Under the pieces are notes generated by a model. It was not told where the DNA came from. It did no database searches and saw only the letters and a list, made by a program, of their open reading frames with translations. A stretch of 64,000 bases of DNA from Enterococcus pseudoavium NBRC 100491 (GTDB lineage: Bacteria; Bacillota; Bacilli; Lactobacillales; Enterococcaceae), in contig NZ_BCQF01000001.1 in the NCBI RefSeq assembly GCF_001544295.1, positions 62,001-126,000 on the forward strand. The letters are read 5' to 3'. Positions 9,496 to 17,896 of this stretch are shown in pieces. The translations under genes and the position numbers were made by a program. The stretch's first letter is position 1, and the number at the start of each line of letters is the position of its first letter.

Positions 9496-11227
9496 CATGT
9501 CCACCAAAACCTTTCTGTTGGGATTCAAAGATTTCTTGATAAATAACATTATTTTCAAGTAATTGAGCGTGCGTTCCAATGCCATTAATCTTTCCATCAT
9601 CTAAAACAACGATGCGATCGGCATCTTGGATCGAACTCACCCGCTGCGAAATAATGAACGTCGTCGTCCCAGGAATTTCTTTAGCTAGTCCCTCACGAAT
9701 CGCGCGATCGGTTTTGGTATCGACAGCACTAGTAGAATCATCTAAAATTAAAATTTTCGGTTTTTTCAACAACGCCCGCGCGATAGTTAAACGCTGCTTC
9801 TGTCCGCCGGAAACATTATTGCCGCCTTCAGCAATCAGCGTGTTGTATTTTTCAGGAAACTCTTGAATAAATGAGTCTGCCTGAGCAATCGTCGCAGCCT
9901 GGATGACCTCTTCTTCAGTAGCTTGCTCGTTACCCCAACGCAGATTTTCAATGATTGTTCCACTGAACAATACATTGTTTTGTAACACCATCCCTACCTG
10001 ATCGCGTAACGTTTCTAAATCATAGCGACGAACATCATGACCGCCGACTTTGACGACACCGTGGGTGACATCATAAAGTCGTGGAATCAATTGAACTAAA
10101 CTAGATTTTGAACTCCCGGTTCCGCCAACAATTCCGATTACCTCACCTGAAGCAATTTTCAAATCGATCTTTTCTAAAACTAGCTTATCCATATCATCTT
10201 TGTAACTGAAACAAACATCGTTAAATTCCACCGATCCATCAGGAACTGTGGTCAAGGGATTGGTTCCATTTTTCAAGTCACTCTCTTCGCTCAATACTTC
10301 GGTGATTCGAGTGGCTGAAGTTCGCGCAATCATCAGCTGAACAAAAGTCATCGACAGCATCATTAAACTCATCAAAATTTGCATCGTGTAGTTGAACATA
10401 CTGACTAATTCACCCGTAGTCAGATTGCCTTTATCTACAATCAATTCCGCTCCCAGCCAAGAAAGCAAGAGCATACAAGTGTACACCGCGACTTGTAGCA
10501 ATGGCATATTGAAGGCTACGATCCGTTGCGCTTTAGTAAAATTATCAAAAACCAGTTGTGAAACTCGACTAAATTTTTCTTCTTCATAATCTTCTCGTAC
10601 GTACGATTTCACAACACGAATCCCTTGCAGATTTTCATGCACAACATTGTTCAAACGGTCATAGGTGCGAAAAACCTTTTCAAACAATGGATGCGCAAAA
10701 CGAATAATCAAGCCCAACCCTACAATCATAATTGGAACGATCACTAAATAAATCATCGATAATTCCCGATTGATGTGGAAAGTCATTACGAGTGAAAATA
10801 TTAAAATCAAAGGGGAGCGAACTAAAATCCGAATCACCATTTGATAGGCGTTCTGCACGTTCGTTACATCCGTCGTCATCCGCGTAATCAAACTCGAACT
10901 AGAAAAGCGGTCGATATTTGAGAAGGAAAAACTTTGAATCTGCTCAAATAAATGATGTCGCAGATTTTTTGCAAAACCTGCAGAAGCAATCGCGGCTGTT
11001 CTTCCACCTAATGTCCCCATCGCTAACGCAAATAAGGCACAAAAAAATAGCAAACCTCCGTAACGTAAAATGGCATTGGTATCACTTTTTTCAATTCCAT
11101 GGTCAATCAATCCTGCCATAATCAAAGGCATAATAACATCCATGAAGACTTCTCCCATCGTAAATACGGGAGTCTGTAAACTCTGTTTCTTATATTCACC
11201 GACATTCGCCAGCAATTTTTTTAACAT
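9488..11227 (-). CDS. efrA: EfrA-like ABC multidrug exporter subunit (degenerate ATPase site)
   Basis: A 579-residue half transporter with six membrane helices in residues 15-300 and an ATPase domain from about residue 333. Walker A is GGTGSSKSS (368-376), the signature VSGGQ (472-476) and Walker B ILILDD, where Asp497 replaces the catalytic Glu. The switch motif is ISQR with Gln528 in place of His. These substitutions mark the non-hydrolysing site of a heterodimeric exporter, the other site being supplied by EfrB. The ATG at 11227 follows AAGGA. It is the first gene of efrAB, downstream of a leader with two overlapping inverted repeats, which suggests repression by a regulator encoded elsewhere. 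Confidence 0.88.
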   Translation of the reverse strand: MLKKLLANVGEYKKQSLQTPVFTMGEVFMDVIMPLIMAGLIDHGIEKSDTNAILRYGGLLFFCALFALAMGTLGGRTAAIASAGFAKNLRHHLFEQIQSFSFSNIDRFSSSSLITRMTTDVTNVQNAYQMVIRILVRSPLILIFSLVMTFHINRELSMIYLVIVPIMIVGLGLIIRFAHPLFEKVFRTYDRLNNVVHENLQGIRVVKSYVREDYEEEKFSRVSQLVFDNFTKAQRIVAFNMPLLQVAVYTCMLLLSWLGAELIVDKGNLTTGELVSMFNYTMQILMSLMMLSMTFVQLMIARTSATRITEVLSEESDLKNGTNPLTTVPDGSVEFNDVCFSYKDDMDKLVLEKIDLKIASGEVIGIVGGTGSSKSSLVQLIPRLYDVTHGVVKVGGHDVRRYDLETLRDQVGMVLQNNVLFSGTIIENLRWGNEQATEEEVIQAATIAQADSFIQEFPEKYNTLIAEGGNNVSGGQKQRLTIARALLKKPKILILDDSTSAVDTKTDRAIREGLAKEIPGTTTFIISQRVSSIQDADRIVVLDDGKINGIGTHAQLLENNVIYQEIFESQQKGFGGHDE

Positions 11228-11327
11228 CTACTCAATTCCTTTCTATCGTCCAGCAGCTGTCGCCGCTTCTGGGTAGTATTCGAATAAATTATTGCCTGAT
11301 ATTGCAACTGCGCGCTATTACTAGTTA

Positions 11328-11368
11328 CTCATTATAGAAACTCACTAGCTATAAGTATAATGAGTTTC
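11328..11368. repeat. Two overlapping inverted repeats in the efrA upstream region
   Basis: CTCATTATA (11328-11336) pairs with TATAATGAG (11356-11364), and GAAACTCA (11337-11344) pairs with TGAGTTTC (11361-11368); the right arms overlap. On the minus strand a TATAAT that could be a -10 box falls within the left arm. The layout looks like operator sites over the efrAB promoter, but the regulator is not adjacent. The rest of 11228-11606 holds the terminator below and otherwise nothing I can assign. Confidence 0.55.
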
Positions 11369-11412
11369 TTGCAAAAACTCTAACAAATTAGCCCTTTTTC
11401 ATAAAAAAGAAT

Positions 11413-11444
11413 AAGGGGTGTGACAAAAATCTCGTCACACCCTT
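11413..11444 (-). terminator. Terminator downstream of the Mga-like gene
   Basis: The stem GGGTGTGAC/GTCACACCC, with a 9-nt loop, is followed on the minus strand by TTATTCTTTTTT. It lies about 160 nt beyond the stop at 11607, so the regulator message has a long 3' untranslated end, or an unrecognised short transcript lies between. Confidence 0.8.
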
Positions 11445-11606
11445 TATTTCGAATCACTGGTATTTCAAAAGGAACTTTCTCGAAAATAAGCCAAACATTT
11501 CTGTTCGGACCGCCCTCACCTTTAGTCCATTGTATTGTGAGTAGCTACGAAGCTTGTTTGATTCAAATAAAATTCCCTACCGATTGATTGATCAGAAGCA
11601 TCCTCG

Positions 11607-13061
11607 TTAACGAATATTTTTTACATAGGAGCCAATCGTTGAGAGGTCACTCTCAGTTAGAAAATCATCCACAATTTTTAAGTTTCCATAAGCATAATTC
11701 TTAATTGGATAGTTGGCAACCACTAGATCGTATTCCTTAAAATGATCAGTGCATTCTAAAGATAAAGCCGAATTTTCATAGACCTGCGTTACCACCCGGT
11801 AATAAAAACGACTTTGAATCAACTCTGCCAGCATTTCCGCATGATTTTTGCCAGAATCGCTCACGACTAAAATTTCTACTTTGGTCGATTGAAGGTCTAA
11901 TGAACGGGCTAACCCTTGCCACTCCTTAAACAGAACGGTAACCACTGAAAAATAAAAACTACTGAACCAAGGATCACCCGTAACACGTTCCATTCGCAAG
12001 AGTAATTGATGGACATATTTTGTAAAATGGGGATACTGTGTCTTAGCATTTCTAGAAAAATACGCCGCTGAATCAAATAGAATCGATTGTGTATAGGGAT
12101 ATACCTGATAACTCGTATGAATTCGTAATAGTTTTTGAACAAGAATCTTTCGCTGCATTTCTTCTAATGATAATTCATAGACACTCTCCAGCTCACCGAT
12201 AAAACTGACTAATTGTTCTGAAATCATTTGGCAGCTAGGCTCAAAGCGCGTCAGGAAACAAGAACAAAATAAACTATTGGCCACTTCATAATACCAATGT
12301 TCCGTAAGAATGTAATTTGAATCCTCTAGAATTCTTTGAGCAGCCGGCCGCAAGGTAAACAGCTCCTCCATCAACTCGGGACTCAAACCTAATCGTTCTT
12401 TTTCCGATAAGACAAATCCTTGTGAAGTCCGAACGATGATAATCGCCAACAAATAACTGCTCTCCAACATTTCTCGGTCGTTATAGACAATCCCGAAAGA
12501 ATCATTGGCAGTTTTGATAAACTCAATGATCTTTCCGCGATCAACTTCAAAAGGCCATTCATTCAAGCCATATTTTTCCAAAAAGAATTGAACATAAAAG
12601 ACTCGGACCCACCGTTCCTTTTCCGCTGTAATCTGGAAAGGCTTGCGCTCTAAGGTTAAGCCTTTGTCTTGCAAAACTCTGTCGATCTGCTTAAGCATTC
12701 GATAAAAGGTTGCTTCACTAATATACAATTCGTTAATCCAGTAATCCATATCTTCATTGGGACGAAAAAAGAGCCGCTCTAAAAAAATAAAAGCTTCCGA
12801 TTCTTCCATTAAATTCCGAGCCAATTGCCGGGTCTTATTGTGCAGCGCATTATTTAAACGCAAACCATTTGTACGAGAATACTCGATACCGACATGTTCG
12901 CTCCAAAGATCGTTGATCGCTTCGACATCCGTTAAAATCGTTTTTACTGAACAGTCTAATAACTCTGCAACCATTTCTGGATTTTGCCATCCAATCAAGT
13001 CTCGTAAAATACCGATAATGGCCAACCGTCGTTGGGTTGTGTTTTTAAGTAATCTTCGCAC
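11607..13061 (-). CDS. Mga-like transcriptional regulator (HTH, PRD-like, EIIB-like domains)
   Basis: A 484-residue protein with the Mga/PRD regulator layout. A first HTH is near residues 10-60 (MVAELLDCSVKTILTDVEAIN), a second Mga-type HTH near 95-150 (YISEATFYRMLKQIDRVL), a long helical PRD-like middle, and a C-terminal EIIB-like fold starting ILVVSDSGKNHAEML. The EIIB position that normally carries the phosphorylated Cys has no Cys here. Such proteins control virulence or sugar genes in streptococci and enterococci. The GTG at 13061 was chosen because GGAGGGG stands 6 nt before it; the TTG at 13082 lies upstream of that SD. It is monocistronic; its targets are unknown. Confidence 0.8.
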   Translation of the reverse strand: MRRLLKNTTQRRLAIIGILRDLIGWQNPEMVAELLDCSVKTILTDVEAINDLWSEHVGIEYSRTNGLRLNNALHNKTRQLARNLMEESEAFIFLERLFFRPNEDMDYWINELYISEATFYRMLKQIDRVLQDKGLTLERKPFQITAEKERWVRVFYVQFFLEKYGLNEWPFEVDRGKIIEFIKTANDSFGIVYNDREMLESSYLLAIIIVRTSQGFVLSEKERLGLSPELMEELFTLRPAAQRILEDSNYILTEHWYYEVANSLFCSCFLTRFEPSCQMISEQLVSFIGELESVYELSLEEMQRKILVQKLLRIHTSYQVYPYTQSILFDSAAYFSRNAKTQYPHFTKYVHQLLLRMERVTGDPWFSSFYFSVVTVLFKEWQGLARSLDLQSTKVEILVVSDSGKNHAEMLAELIQSRFYYRVVTQVYENSALSLECTDHFKEYDLVVANYPIKNYAYGNLKIVDDFLTESDLSTIGSYVKNIR

Positions 13062-13305
13062 AATAATCCCCTCCACAATCAATTATAAAAATTATTCAAA
13101 CAAAATACATTCTCATATATTATAGTATTCTTTTGTCATTATATCATAAAATAATTGTGCCAAAACGAGAAGAACGCTGAATTTTAGTTAACTTAAATCA
13201 ATAAATAATAGTATTGTTTAACGATTCCATTATTTTTATTTTTTACGTTTACTTCAGTCTTTAACCCCCAGGCAAATCAACAGACTGGATCGAAAATAAC
13301 AAAAA

Positions 13306-13324
13306 CAGGCTATTTTTCAGCCTG
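13306..13324 (-). terminator. Terminator overlapping the stop of the small membrane protein gene
   Basis: The 6-bp stem CAGGCT/AGCCTG has a 7-nt loop. On the minus strand it is followed by TTTTTGTT. The stop codon (13317-13319) lies in the loop and stem. Confidence 0.65.
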
Positions 13325-13532
13325 CTCTTTCCAATCTTTTTTTCAAAATATAGCGAAGGATATGAGCGCTGATCATTGTTGTAAAAACAAATAATGTGAT
13401 AATTTTTATCCCTGTTGGAACGTAGCCAGGCGGCCCTGGTACACCGACCATCGCTCCAATTATCATCAAACATATACCACCTAAATTATAGGTAATCAAA
13501 AGTAATTTATTGATTTTCTGAATCCGCTCCAT
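13317..13532 (-). CDS. Small membrane protein, 71 residues, unknown function
   Basis: The protein has two hydrophobic helices: LLLITYNLGGICLMIIGAMV, and IKIITLFVFTTMISAHIL, separated by a Pro/Gly loop (GVPGPPGYVPTG) and followed by a basic tail KKRLERAG. The ATG at 13532 follows AGGGGAAGGGA; the upstream ATG at 13565 has no SD. It lies about 60 nt after the remains of an XRE regulator gene, an arrangement seen for small membrane proteins encoded with XRE regulators. I do not recognise a named family. Confidence 0.65.
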   Translation of the reverse strand: MERIQKINKLLLITYNLGGICLMIIGAMVGVPGPPGYVPTGIKIITLFVFTTMISAHILRYILKKRLERAG

Positions 13533-13590
13533 GATTCCCTTCCCCTTTCGAAACCCATCGCTCATTTAGTGCGTACTTAGTGTAAATATT

Positions 13591-13823
13591 CTACGAATCT
13601 GCTAAATAGTCTAAAAAACTAGGCTCAGCTTGTCCTAAGAGAACCGTAATACTTTTCCGATAAAGCTTGCTAAGGCAATCAGTTGATTGTAATCAGGAGT
13701 ACTCTTGTTCAATTCTCACTTAGAAATTGTTTGCGGTGTAACATGTAGCAGTTCTGCAATTTGTTTCTGGCTCAGCTTTTTTCTTTGTCGAAAATATCTA
13801 AGTTGTTCACCGATTTCGACCAT
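13591..13823 (-). pseudogene. Decayed XRE-family (HTH) regulator gene
   Basis: The frame from ATG 13823 (SD GGGGAG) encodes an intact helix-turn-helix (FRQRKKLSQKQIAELLHVTP), then stops at 13716-13718. At that point related regulators read ISKWE; here TGG has become TGA. Beyond the stop the same frame continues ELNKSTPDYNQLIALAS, typical of XRE proteins, and then homology shifts frame (LYRKSITVLLGQAEPSFL) until a TAG at 13591, consistent with one lost base. Two independent lesions indicate a true pseudogene. The 35-residue HTH peptide might still be made but lacks a dimerisation part. Confidence 0.75.
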
Positions 13824-13860
13824 CATACTCCCCTCATTTCTTTTCTCTTTCATTACACTT

Positions 13861-13866
13861 ATTATA
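13861..13866 (-). promoter_or_regulatory. Possible -10 box of the XRE pseudogene
   Basis: A perfect TATAAT on the minus strand lies about 38 nt before the pseudogene start. No convincing -35 box stands 16-18 nt further up, so only the -10 is recorded. Confidence 0.4.
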
Positions 13867-13920
13867 CAATGGAAAACTTTAAGTTTACTACGAAATCGAT
13901 GATCGAAAATTCGGTGCACA

Positions 13921-13960
13921 GCCAAAAAAGGACACAACGAATCGTTGTATCCTTTTTGGC
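13921..13960. repeat. Orphan 40-nt hairpin between ndoA and the XRE pseudogene
   Basis: GCCAAAAAAGGA and TCCTTTTTGGC flank an inner ACAAC/GTTGT stem, giving about 17 pairs with one bulge and one mismatch. No U-tract follows on either strand, and no gene ends next to it. The rest of 13824-14136 contains only the ndoA terminator and a possible -10 box. Confidence 0.55.
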
Positions 13961-14085
13961 TGTAGACCTATCAAGGCTTGAGAGCCCCAGTAGAAGTTGT
14001 AACCCTTTTTTAGAATCACCACTAAAAATTTTGGGAAAATCCATATAGTTGTTCGAGCTTCCTCATTACGCTAGTTTTGAACAAT

Positions 14086-14120
14086 TTAAAAGGGCGCAGT
14101 GTATCACCGCCCCCTTTTAA
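14086..14120 (-). terminator. Terminator of the acpS-alr-ndoA operon
   Basis: The stem TTAAAAGGG(GG)CG pairs with CGCCCTTTTAA, with a two-base bulge. It lies 17 nt past the ndoA stop. On the minus strand the 3' arm ends CCCTTTTAAATTG. Confidence 0.7.
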
Positions 14121-14136
14121 GCCACAAATATCTACT

Positions 14137-14508
14137 TTATGTAAAATTCGGTGCAACTGCCGACAAACCTTCAATTCCGACACTAATCTGTAGGGCTGCA
14201 TCGACTTCTGCCATCAAACAATGATCCAAATGACAAACCTTTTCCTTCAACCGTGATTTATCAATTGTACGAATTTGTTCCAATAAAATTACTGAATCCC
14301 GTTCAATTCCTGTGTCGTTTGATTTGATTCCGATATGGGTTGGCAGTTTAGGCTTCGCCATTTGAGCTGTGATCGCTGCGATAATAATTGTTGGGCTGAA
14401 ATGATTACCCAAATTATTTTGAATCACTAACACCGGGCGAATCCCCCCTTGTTCAGAACCAATAACTGGCGATAAATCTGCAAAATAGATATCACCACGT
14501 TTAACCAT
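14137..14508 (-). CDS. ndoA: PemK/MazF-family endoribonuclease toxin (NdoA-like)
   Basis: A 123-residue protein beginning MVKRGDIYFADLSPVIGSEQ with the conserved MazF pattern RGDIYFADL...GSEQGGIRPVLV, then SPTIIIAAIT and a C-terminal SRLKEKV. MazF enzymes cut single-stranded mRNA at short motifs. The ATG at 14508 follows GGGAGGAAAATT; the longer frame into alr has no SD. In B. subtilis the same locus reads alr-ndoAI-ndoA, with the antitoxin before the toxin. Here only 37 nt separate the alr stop from this start, so no antitoxin gene is present. It is the last gene of acpS-alr-ndoA. Confidence 0.88.
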   Translation of the reverse strand: MVKRGDIYFADLSPVIGSEQGGIRPVLVIQNNLGNHFSPTIIIAAITAQMAKPKLPTHIGIKSNDTGIERDSVILLEQIRTIDKSRLKEKVCHLDHCLMAEVDAALQISVGIEGLSAVAPNFT

Positions 14509-14545
14509 AATTTTCCTCCCAAAGATCATAAGTATTTTTATTTGA

Positions 14546-15673
14546 TTATTCTTGATAAATTCTTGGCACACGCTCTGAAAGCATGCAGCAAACTTCATAA
14601 TGGATTGTTGCTAAATGATCGGCTACAGCTTGCATCGTAATCTCTTGACCATTGTTTTTACCGATTAAGGTAACTTTTGTTCCAACTTTAAACTCCCGTG
14701 GCAAGCGAATCATCAACTGGTCCATACAAACACGTCCAATAATTTCACAAAACTCACCTTCAACCAATAATGAAAAACCTTGCATTTTGCGTAGCCAGCC
14801 ATCCGCATAACCGATTGGAACCGTTCCGATCCACTCTTTTTCCGAAGTATCATAGGTCTTCCCATAACCAACACCTTCACCGGCTGCCAATTCTTTTACT
14901 TGGATCAATTCAGAAACTAGTTCCAGTGCAGGTTTCAAAGGATAAGTCTCTGGCAATTCATGACCTGATGGATTCAAGCCGTACATCCCGACACCGTACC
15001 GAATCATGTTTCCAGGCATTTCTGTATCATGCCACAAAGCGGTCGCACTATTACTCGAATGAACATAACGCGGTAAATGGTCTAGCGTATCTGTGACCGC
15101 TTTAAAACGCTCTGCCTGTTTATGCCAATAAGCAGTATCTTTTTCATCTGCCGTGGAAAAATGTGTAAACAAGCCTTCCCAAATCATATTGGGGGAAGCT
15201 TCGATCATTTCTGCTGCTTCTTTGACCTCCGCAGGTGTTAGGAAGCCGATCCGTCCCATTCCTGTATCAACTTTGATGTGGAGCTTAATCGGTGCGGTTG
15301 TTTCTTCTAAATCTTTCAAAACTTCTTGCGCTTCCATCAACCAGTCTTTGGTAGCAACTGTGATTGATAAATCATAGTCCACTACTAGAGACAAATAACT
15401 TGGAAAAACGACGCTTAACACTAAGATTGGTTCAGTAATACCGGCTTCCCGCAATTCGATCGCTTCATCTAACGTTGCGACACAAAATCCGGTGGCACCT
15501 GCAGCTAGTGCAACTTGTGCCGTTGCGACTGCTCCGTGACCGTAGCCATCGGCTTTAACGACCGCAAACAATTCAACTCCTGCTGCCAAACGCTCCACTT
15601 CATGTTTGATATTTTCTTTTAATGCTTTCCTATGTATGATAGCTCTTGTAGGTCGATGATAGGTAACAACCAT
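14546..15673 (-). CDS. alr: Alanine racemase
   Basis: A 375-residue fold-type III PLP enzyme that interconverts L- and D-alanine for peptidoglycan and teichoic acid D-alanylation. The PLP lysine is K40 in AVVKADGYGHG, and the second catalytic residue is the Tyr of PIGYADGW in the C-terminal beta domain. RMGRIGF-type substrate motifs (DTGMGRIGF) and VCMDQL are present. It starts 19 nt after acpS, with AAGGA 10 nt before the ATG, and is followed by ndoA. The acpS-alr-toxin order is widespread in Firmicutes. Its product feeds Ddl, encoded 4 kb away. Confidence 0.96.
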   Translation of the reverse strand: MVVTYHRPTRAIIHRKALKENIKHEVERLAAGVELFAVVKADGYGHGAVATAQVALAAGATGFCVATLDEAIELREAGITEPILVLSVVFPSYLSLVVDYDLSITVATKDWLMEAQEVLKDLEETTAPIKLHIKVDTGMGRIGFLTPAEVKEAAEMIEASPNMIWEGLFTHFSTADEKDTAYWHKQAERFKAVTDTLDHLPRYVHSSNSATALWHDTEMPGNMIRYGVGMYGLNPSGHELPETYPLKPALELVSELIQVKELAAGEGVGYGKTYDTSEKEWIGTVPIGYADGWLRKMQGFSLLVEGEFCEIIGRVCMDQLMIRLPREFKVGTKVTLIGKNNGQEITMQAVADHLATIHYEVCCMLSERVPRIYQE

Positions 15674-15692
15674 AAACTAAGTATCCTTCTTT

Positions 15693-16043
15693 CTATTCTT
15701 CTAGCAATACTTGTGCAATCGCTAGGTCCTCTGTATGGGTCAAGCTGACAAAAACTTTCCCCTGATGAGGTGATTTGGTAAAGGCGGGTGCTCCATTGTC
15801 ATCGCGTAAAATCTCTAAATCTTGAAAACTAACTTTTCCGATCCCAGTTCCCCACGCTTTAGAAAATGCTTCTTTGCACGCATATCGCCCTGCTAAAAAT
15901 TCTACCTGACGATGGGGAGAATGGCTAGCAAAAAGGGTTTGTTCTGCCGGAGTTAATATCCGTTCCACAAAATGTGGCCGCCGTTCGATAATTTTTGCGA
16001 CCCGGTCCAGCTCTGTCGCATCAATTCCGATCCCTTTGATCAT
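15693..16043 (-). CDS. acpS: Holo-[acyl-carrier-protein] synthase
   Basis: A 116-residue phosphopantetheinyl transferase that moves 4'-phosphopantetheine from CoA to the serine of ACP. Group I PPTase motifs are clear: GIGIDATELDRV at the start and GRYACKEAFSKAWGTG (Mg2+-binding Glu and catalytic Lys), with VSLTHTEDLAIAQV near the end. The length is normal. It is the first gene of acpS-alr-ndoA. Its substrate ACP is encoded at 32,889-33,140. Confidence 0.95.
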   Translation of the reverse strand: MIKGIGIDATELDRVAKIIERRPHFVERILTPAEQTLFASHSPHRQVEFLAGRYACKEAFSKAWGTGIGKVSFQDLEILRDDNGAPAFTKSPHQGKVFVSLTHTEDLAIAQVLLEE

Positions 16044-16148
16044 ATTTTCAACCCTTTCACATAATACCTTTATTTTACCAAAGACTTTTTTAAATGCTAC
16101 GATTTTTTTTAAATAATTCTTACAACCTTTTTTAAATCAAATAAAAAA

Positions 16149-16171
16149 CCATCAATCAAAAAGATTGATGG
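16149..16171 (-). terminator. Terminator of cshA
   Basis: A 9-bp stem CCATCAATC/GATTGATGG with a 5-nt loop lies 19 nt past the cshA stop and is followed on the minus strand by TTTTTTATTTG. Confidence 0.9.
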
Positions 16172-16189
16172 CTTTAATCAGTCACACAA

Positions 16190-17743
16190 TTAATCGTTTG
16201 AGTTGTTACGGATCACGAAGCCACGTTTCTTGTCATTGCTGTGATTCGTATTTTTGTTGTTGCTGCGTTGCTTGTTGTTCCCGTAGTTTTTATTTTTGTT
16301 ACGGTCACGGTCACCACCACGGTCTTTACGGTAGTTATCCTTGCCACGGCTGCCGCCACGGTTATTCCCACCGCCACGTTTGCCGCCGCCACGATTAAAG
16401 CCGCCTTTTTTATTTGAAGGCAATGGGCGTTCCGGTGTGATTTTCACAGGAACGGCATCAGCAGGATCTTTGGCTGTCGTCTTCAATAATAAAGCCGCAA
16501 GCTCTTCTGGTGAATAAGTTGCTAATAATTCTTTGGCTGATTCATTGTATTTTTCTAGGCTGTCAGAATTTTCTTCCATTTGGCTTTGGATTTGTTCCAT
16601 CGCTGCGCCTAATTGACCTTTGAAGGCCTCTTTTTCGGTTGGCGGACGCATTGGGTTCATGCGTTTCTTCGTCAAGTTTTCGATCACGTGCAAGTAGCCC
16701 ATTTCGTTTGGTGTAACGAATGTTACCGACATACCACCTTTACCAGCACGACCAGTCCGGCCGATCCGGTGAACATAACTTTCTGGATCTTGTGGAATAT
16801 CATAGTTGTACACGTGTGTAACACCTGAAATATCCAAACCACGTGCGGCAACGTCTGTTGCTACTAAGATATCTAAATCGCCACGTTTAAATGAACGCAA
16901 TACGCTCATCCGTTTTTGTTGCGACAAGTCACCGTGGATGCCTTCTGCTTTGTAACCACGTGCTTCTAATCCGCGTGCCAATTCATCAACACGGCGTTTT
17001 GTACGTCCGAAGACAATAGCTAAATCGGGCGTTTGAACATCAAACAAGCGAGTCATAACATCAAATTTTTCATAATCTTTCGCCCGAACATAATATTGAT
17101 CGATCAAATCAGCCGTCATTTCTTTGGCTTTGATTTTCACATGTTCAGGATTTTTCATAAACTTCACGCCGATTTTTTTGATTGCATCAGGCATTGTTGC
17201 TGAAAACAACAATGTTTGGCGTTCTGCAGGGACTTTACTGATGATTTTTTCGATATCTTCTAAGAAGCCCATGTTCAACATTTCGTCAGCTTCATCTAAG
17301 ACAAGTGTTTCAACTGTTTCTAATTTCAAGGTGTGACGGTTGATATGATCTAGCATCCGACCAGGCGTCCCTACAACGATATGTGGACGATCTTTTAATC
17401 CACGAATTTGACGGCCGATATCGGCTCCGCCGTAGACAGCTTGAACACGGATTTTTTTATCACGACCTAAACGATACAATTCTTCTTGTGTTTGGATCGC
17501 AAGTTCACGGGTTGGTGAGATTACTAAACCTTGCAACGCATTGTTGGTCGTGTCGATCTTGTCTAACATTGGTAAACCAAACGCGGCCGTTTTACCAGTC
17601 CCTGTTTGAGCCTGACCAATTACGTCTCTTCCTGCTAATGCTAATGGAATCGTTTGTTCTTGGATCGGTGTTGCTTCTTCAAAACCTGCGCGTTCAACCG
17701 CTAATAATAATTCTGGTGCTAATTTTAGTTCTTTGAATTTCAA
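16190..17743 (-). CDS. cshA: DEAD-box RNA helicase CshA
   Basis: A 517-residue helicase. The core (1-370) has the Q motif, [14 protein letters not shown] (motif I), [12 protein letters not shown] at about 150, SATMP, and in the second domain [10 protein letters not shown] and [13 protein letters not shown]. The C-terminus is a disordered tail of Gly, Arg, Asn and Lys ([18 protein letters not shown]) that binds RNA. CshA is the main cold-induced helicase of Firmicutes, working in ribosome assembly and with the RNA degradosome. The start is TTG at 17743, 7 nt after AGGAGG. A leader of over 100 nt with strong folding potential precedes it and probably sets its expression. Confidence 0.95.
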   Translation of the reverse strand: MKFKELKLAPELLLAVERAGFEEATPIQEQTIPLALAGRDVIGQAQTGTGKTAAFGLPMLDKIDTTNNALQGLVISPTRELAIQTQEELYRLGRDKKIRVQAVYGGADIGRQIRGLKDRPHIVVGTPGRMLDHINRHTLKLETVETLVLDEADEMLNMGFLEDIEKIISKVPAERQTLLFSATMPDAIKKIGVKFMKNPEHVKIKAKEMTADLIDQYYVRAKDYEKFDVMTRLFDVQTPDLAIVFGRTKRRVDELARGLEARGYKAEGIHGDLSQQKRMSVLRSFKRGDLDILVATDVAARGLDISGVTHVYNYDIPQDPESYVHRIGRTGRAGKGGMSVTFVTPNEMGYLHVIENLTKKRMNPMRPPTEKEAFKGQLGAAMEQIQSQMEENSDSLEKYNESAKELLATYSPEELAALLLKTTAKDPADAVPVKITPERPLPSNKKGGFNRGGGKRGGGNNRGGSRGKDNYRKDRGGDRDRNKNKNYGNNKQRSNNKNTNHSNDKKRGFVIRNNSND

Positions 17744-17780
17744 ATGATATCCTCCTAATGTCTGTTGACCTTATCATTTA

Positions 17781-17862
17781 GAGCGTATGGTCTGGTATCC
17801 ACGTTCGGTCTGCAACTGTCCCTATAGTTGCCGTCCTTGGCGATACTACCGAAAAACCGCTC
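17781..17862 (-). ncRNA. Folded leader RNA upstream of cshA
   Basis: On the minus strand the leader can form a closed multibranch fold: outer stem GAGCG/CGCTC (17781-17785 with 17858-17862), an inner stem CGGT/ACCG (17848-17851 with 17806-17809), a hairpin GCAACT/AGTTGC (17826-17831 with 17812-17817) and a small TGG/CCA hairpin (17788-17801). An alternative CCGC/GCGG hairpin followed by TTTTT just upstream competes for the outer stem. This looks like a cis-acting leader. I do not recognise a named riboswitch class. Confidence 0.5.
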
Positions 17863-17896
17863 TGCGAAGTCAGGCGGAAGGATCATCTCTCACAAA

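Noticed and set aside
13862-14044. Minus-strand 60-residue frame over the orphan hairpin
   Set aside because: No SD, no recognisable protein features, and it spans the hairpin and promoter region.
16165-16398. Plus-strand frame encoding a very Cys/His/Tyr-rich 77-residue peptide
   Set aside because: It is the antisense shadow of the Gly/Arg/Asn-rich tail of cshA; the odd composition comes from the repeat codons of that tail and there is no SD.
17851-17880. Classical attenuator (terminator/antiterminator) for cshA
   Set aside because: The terminator-like hairpin would be transcribed before its competing stem, which is the wrong order for standard attenuation.
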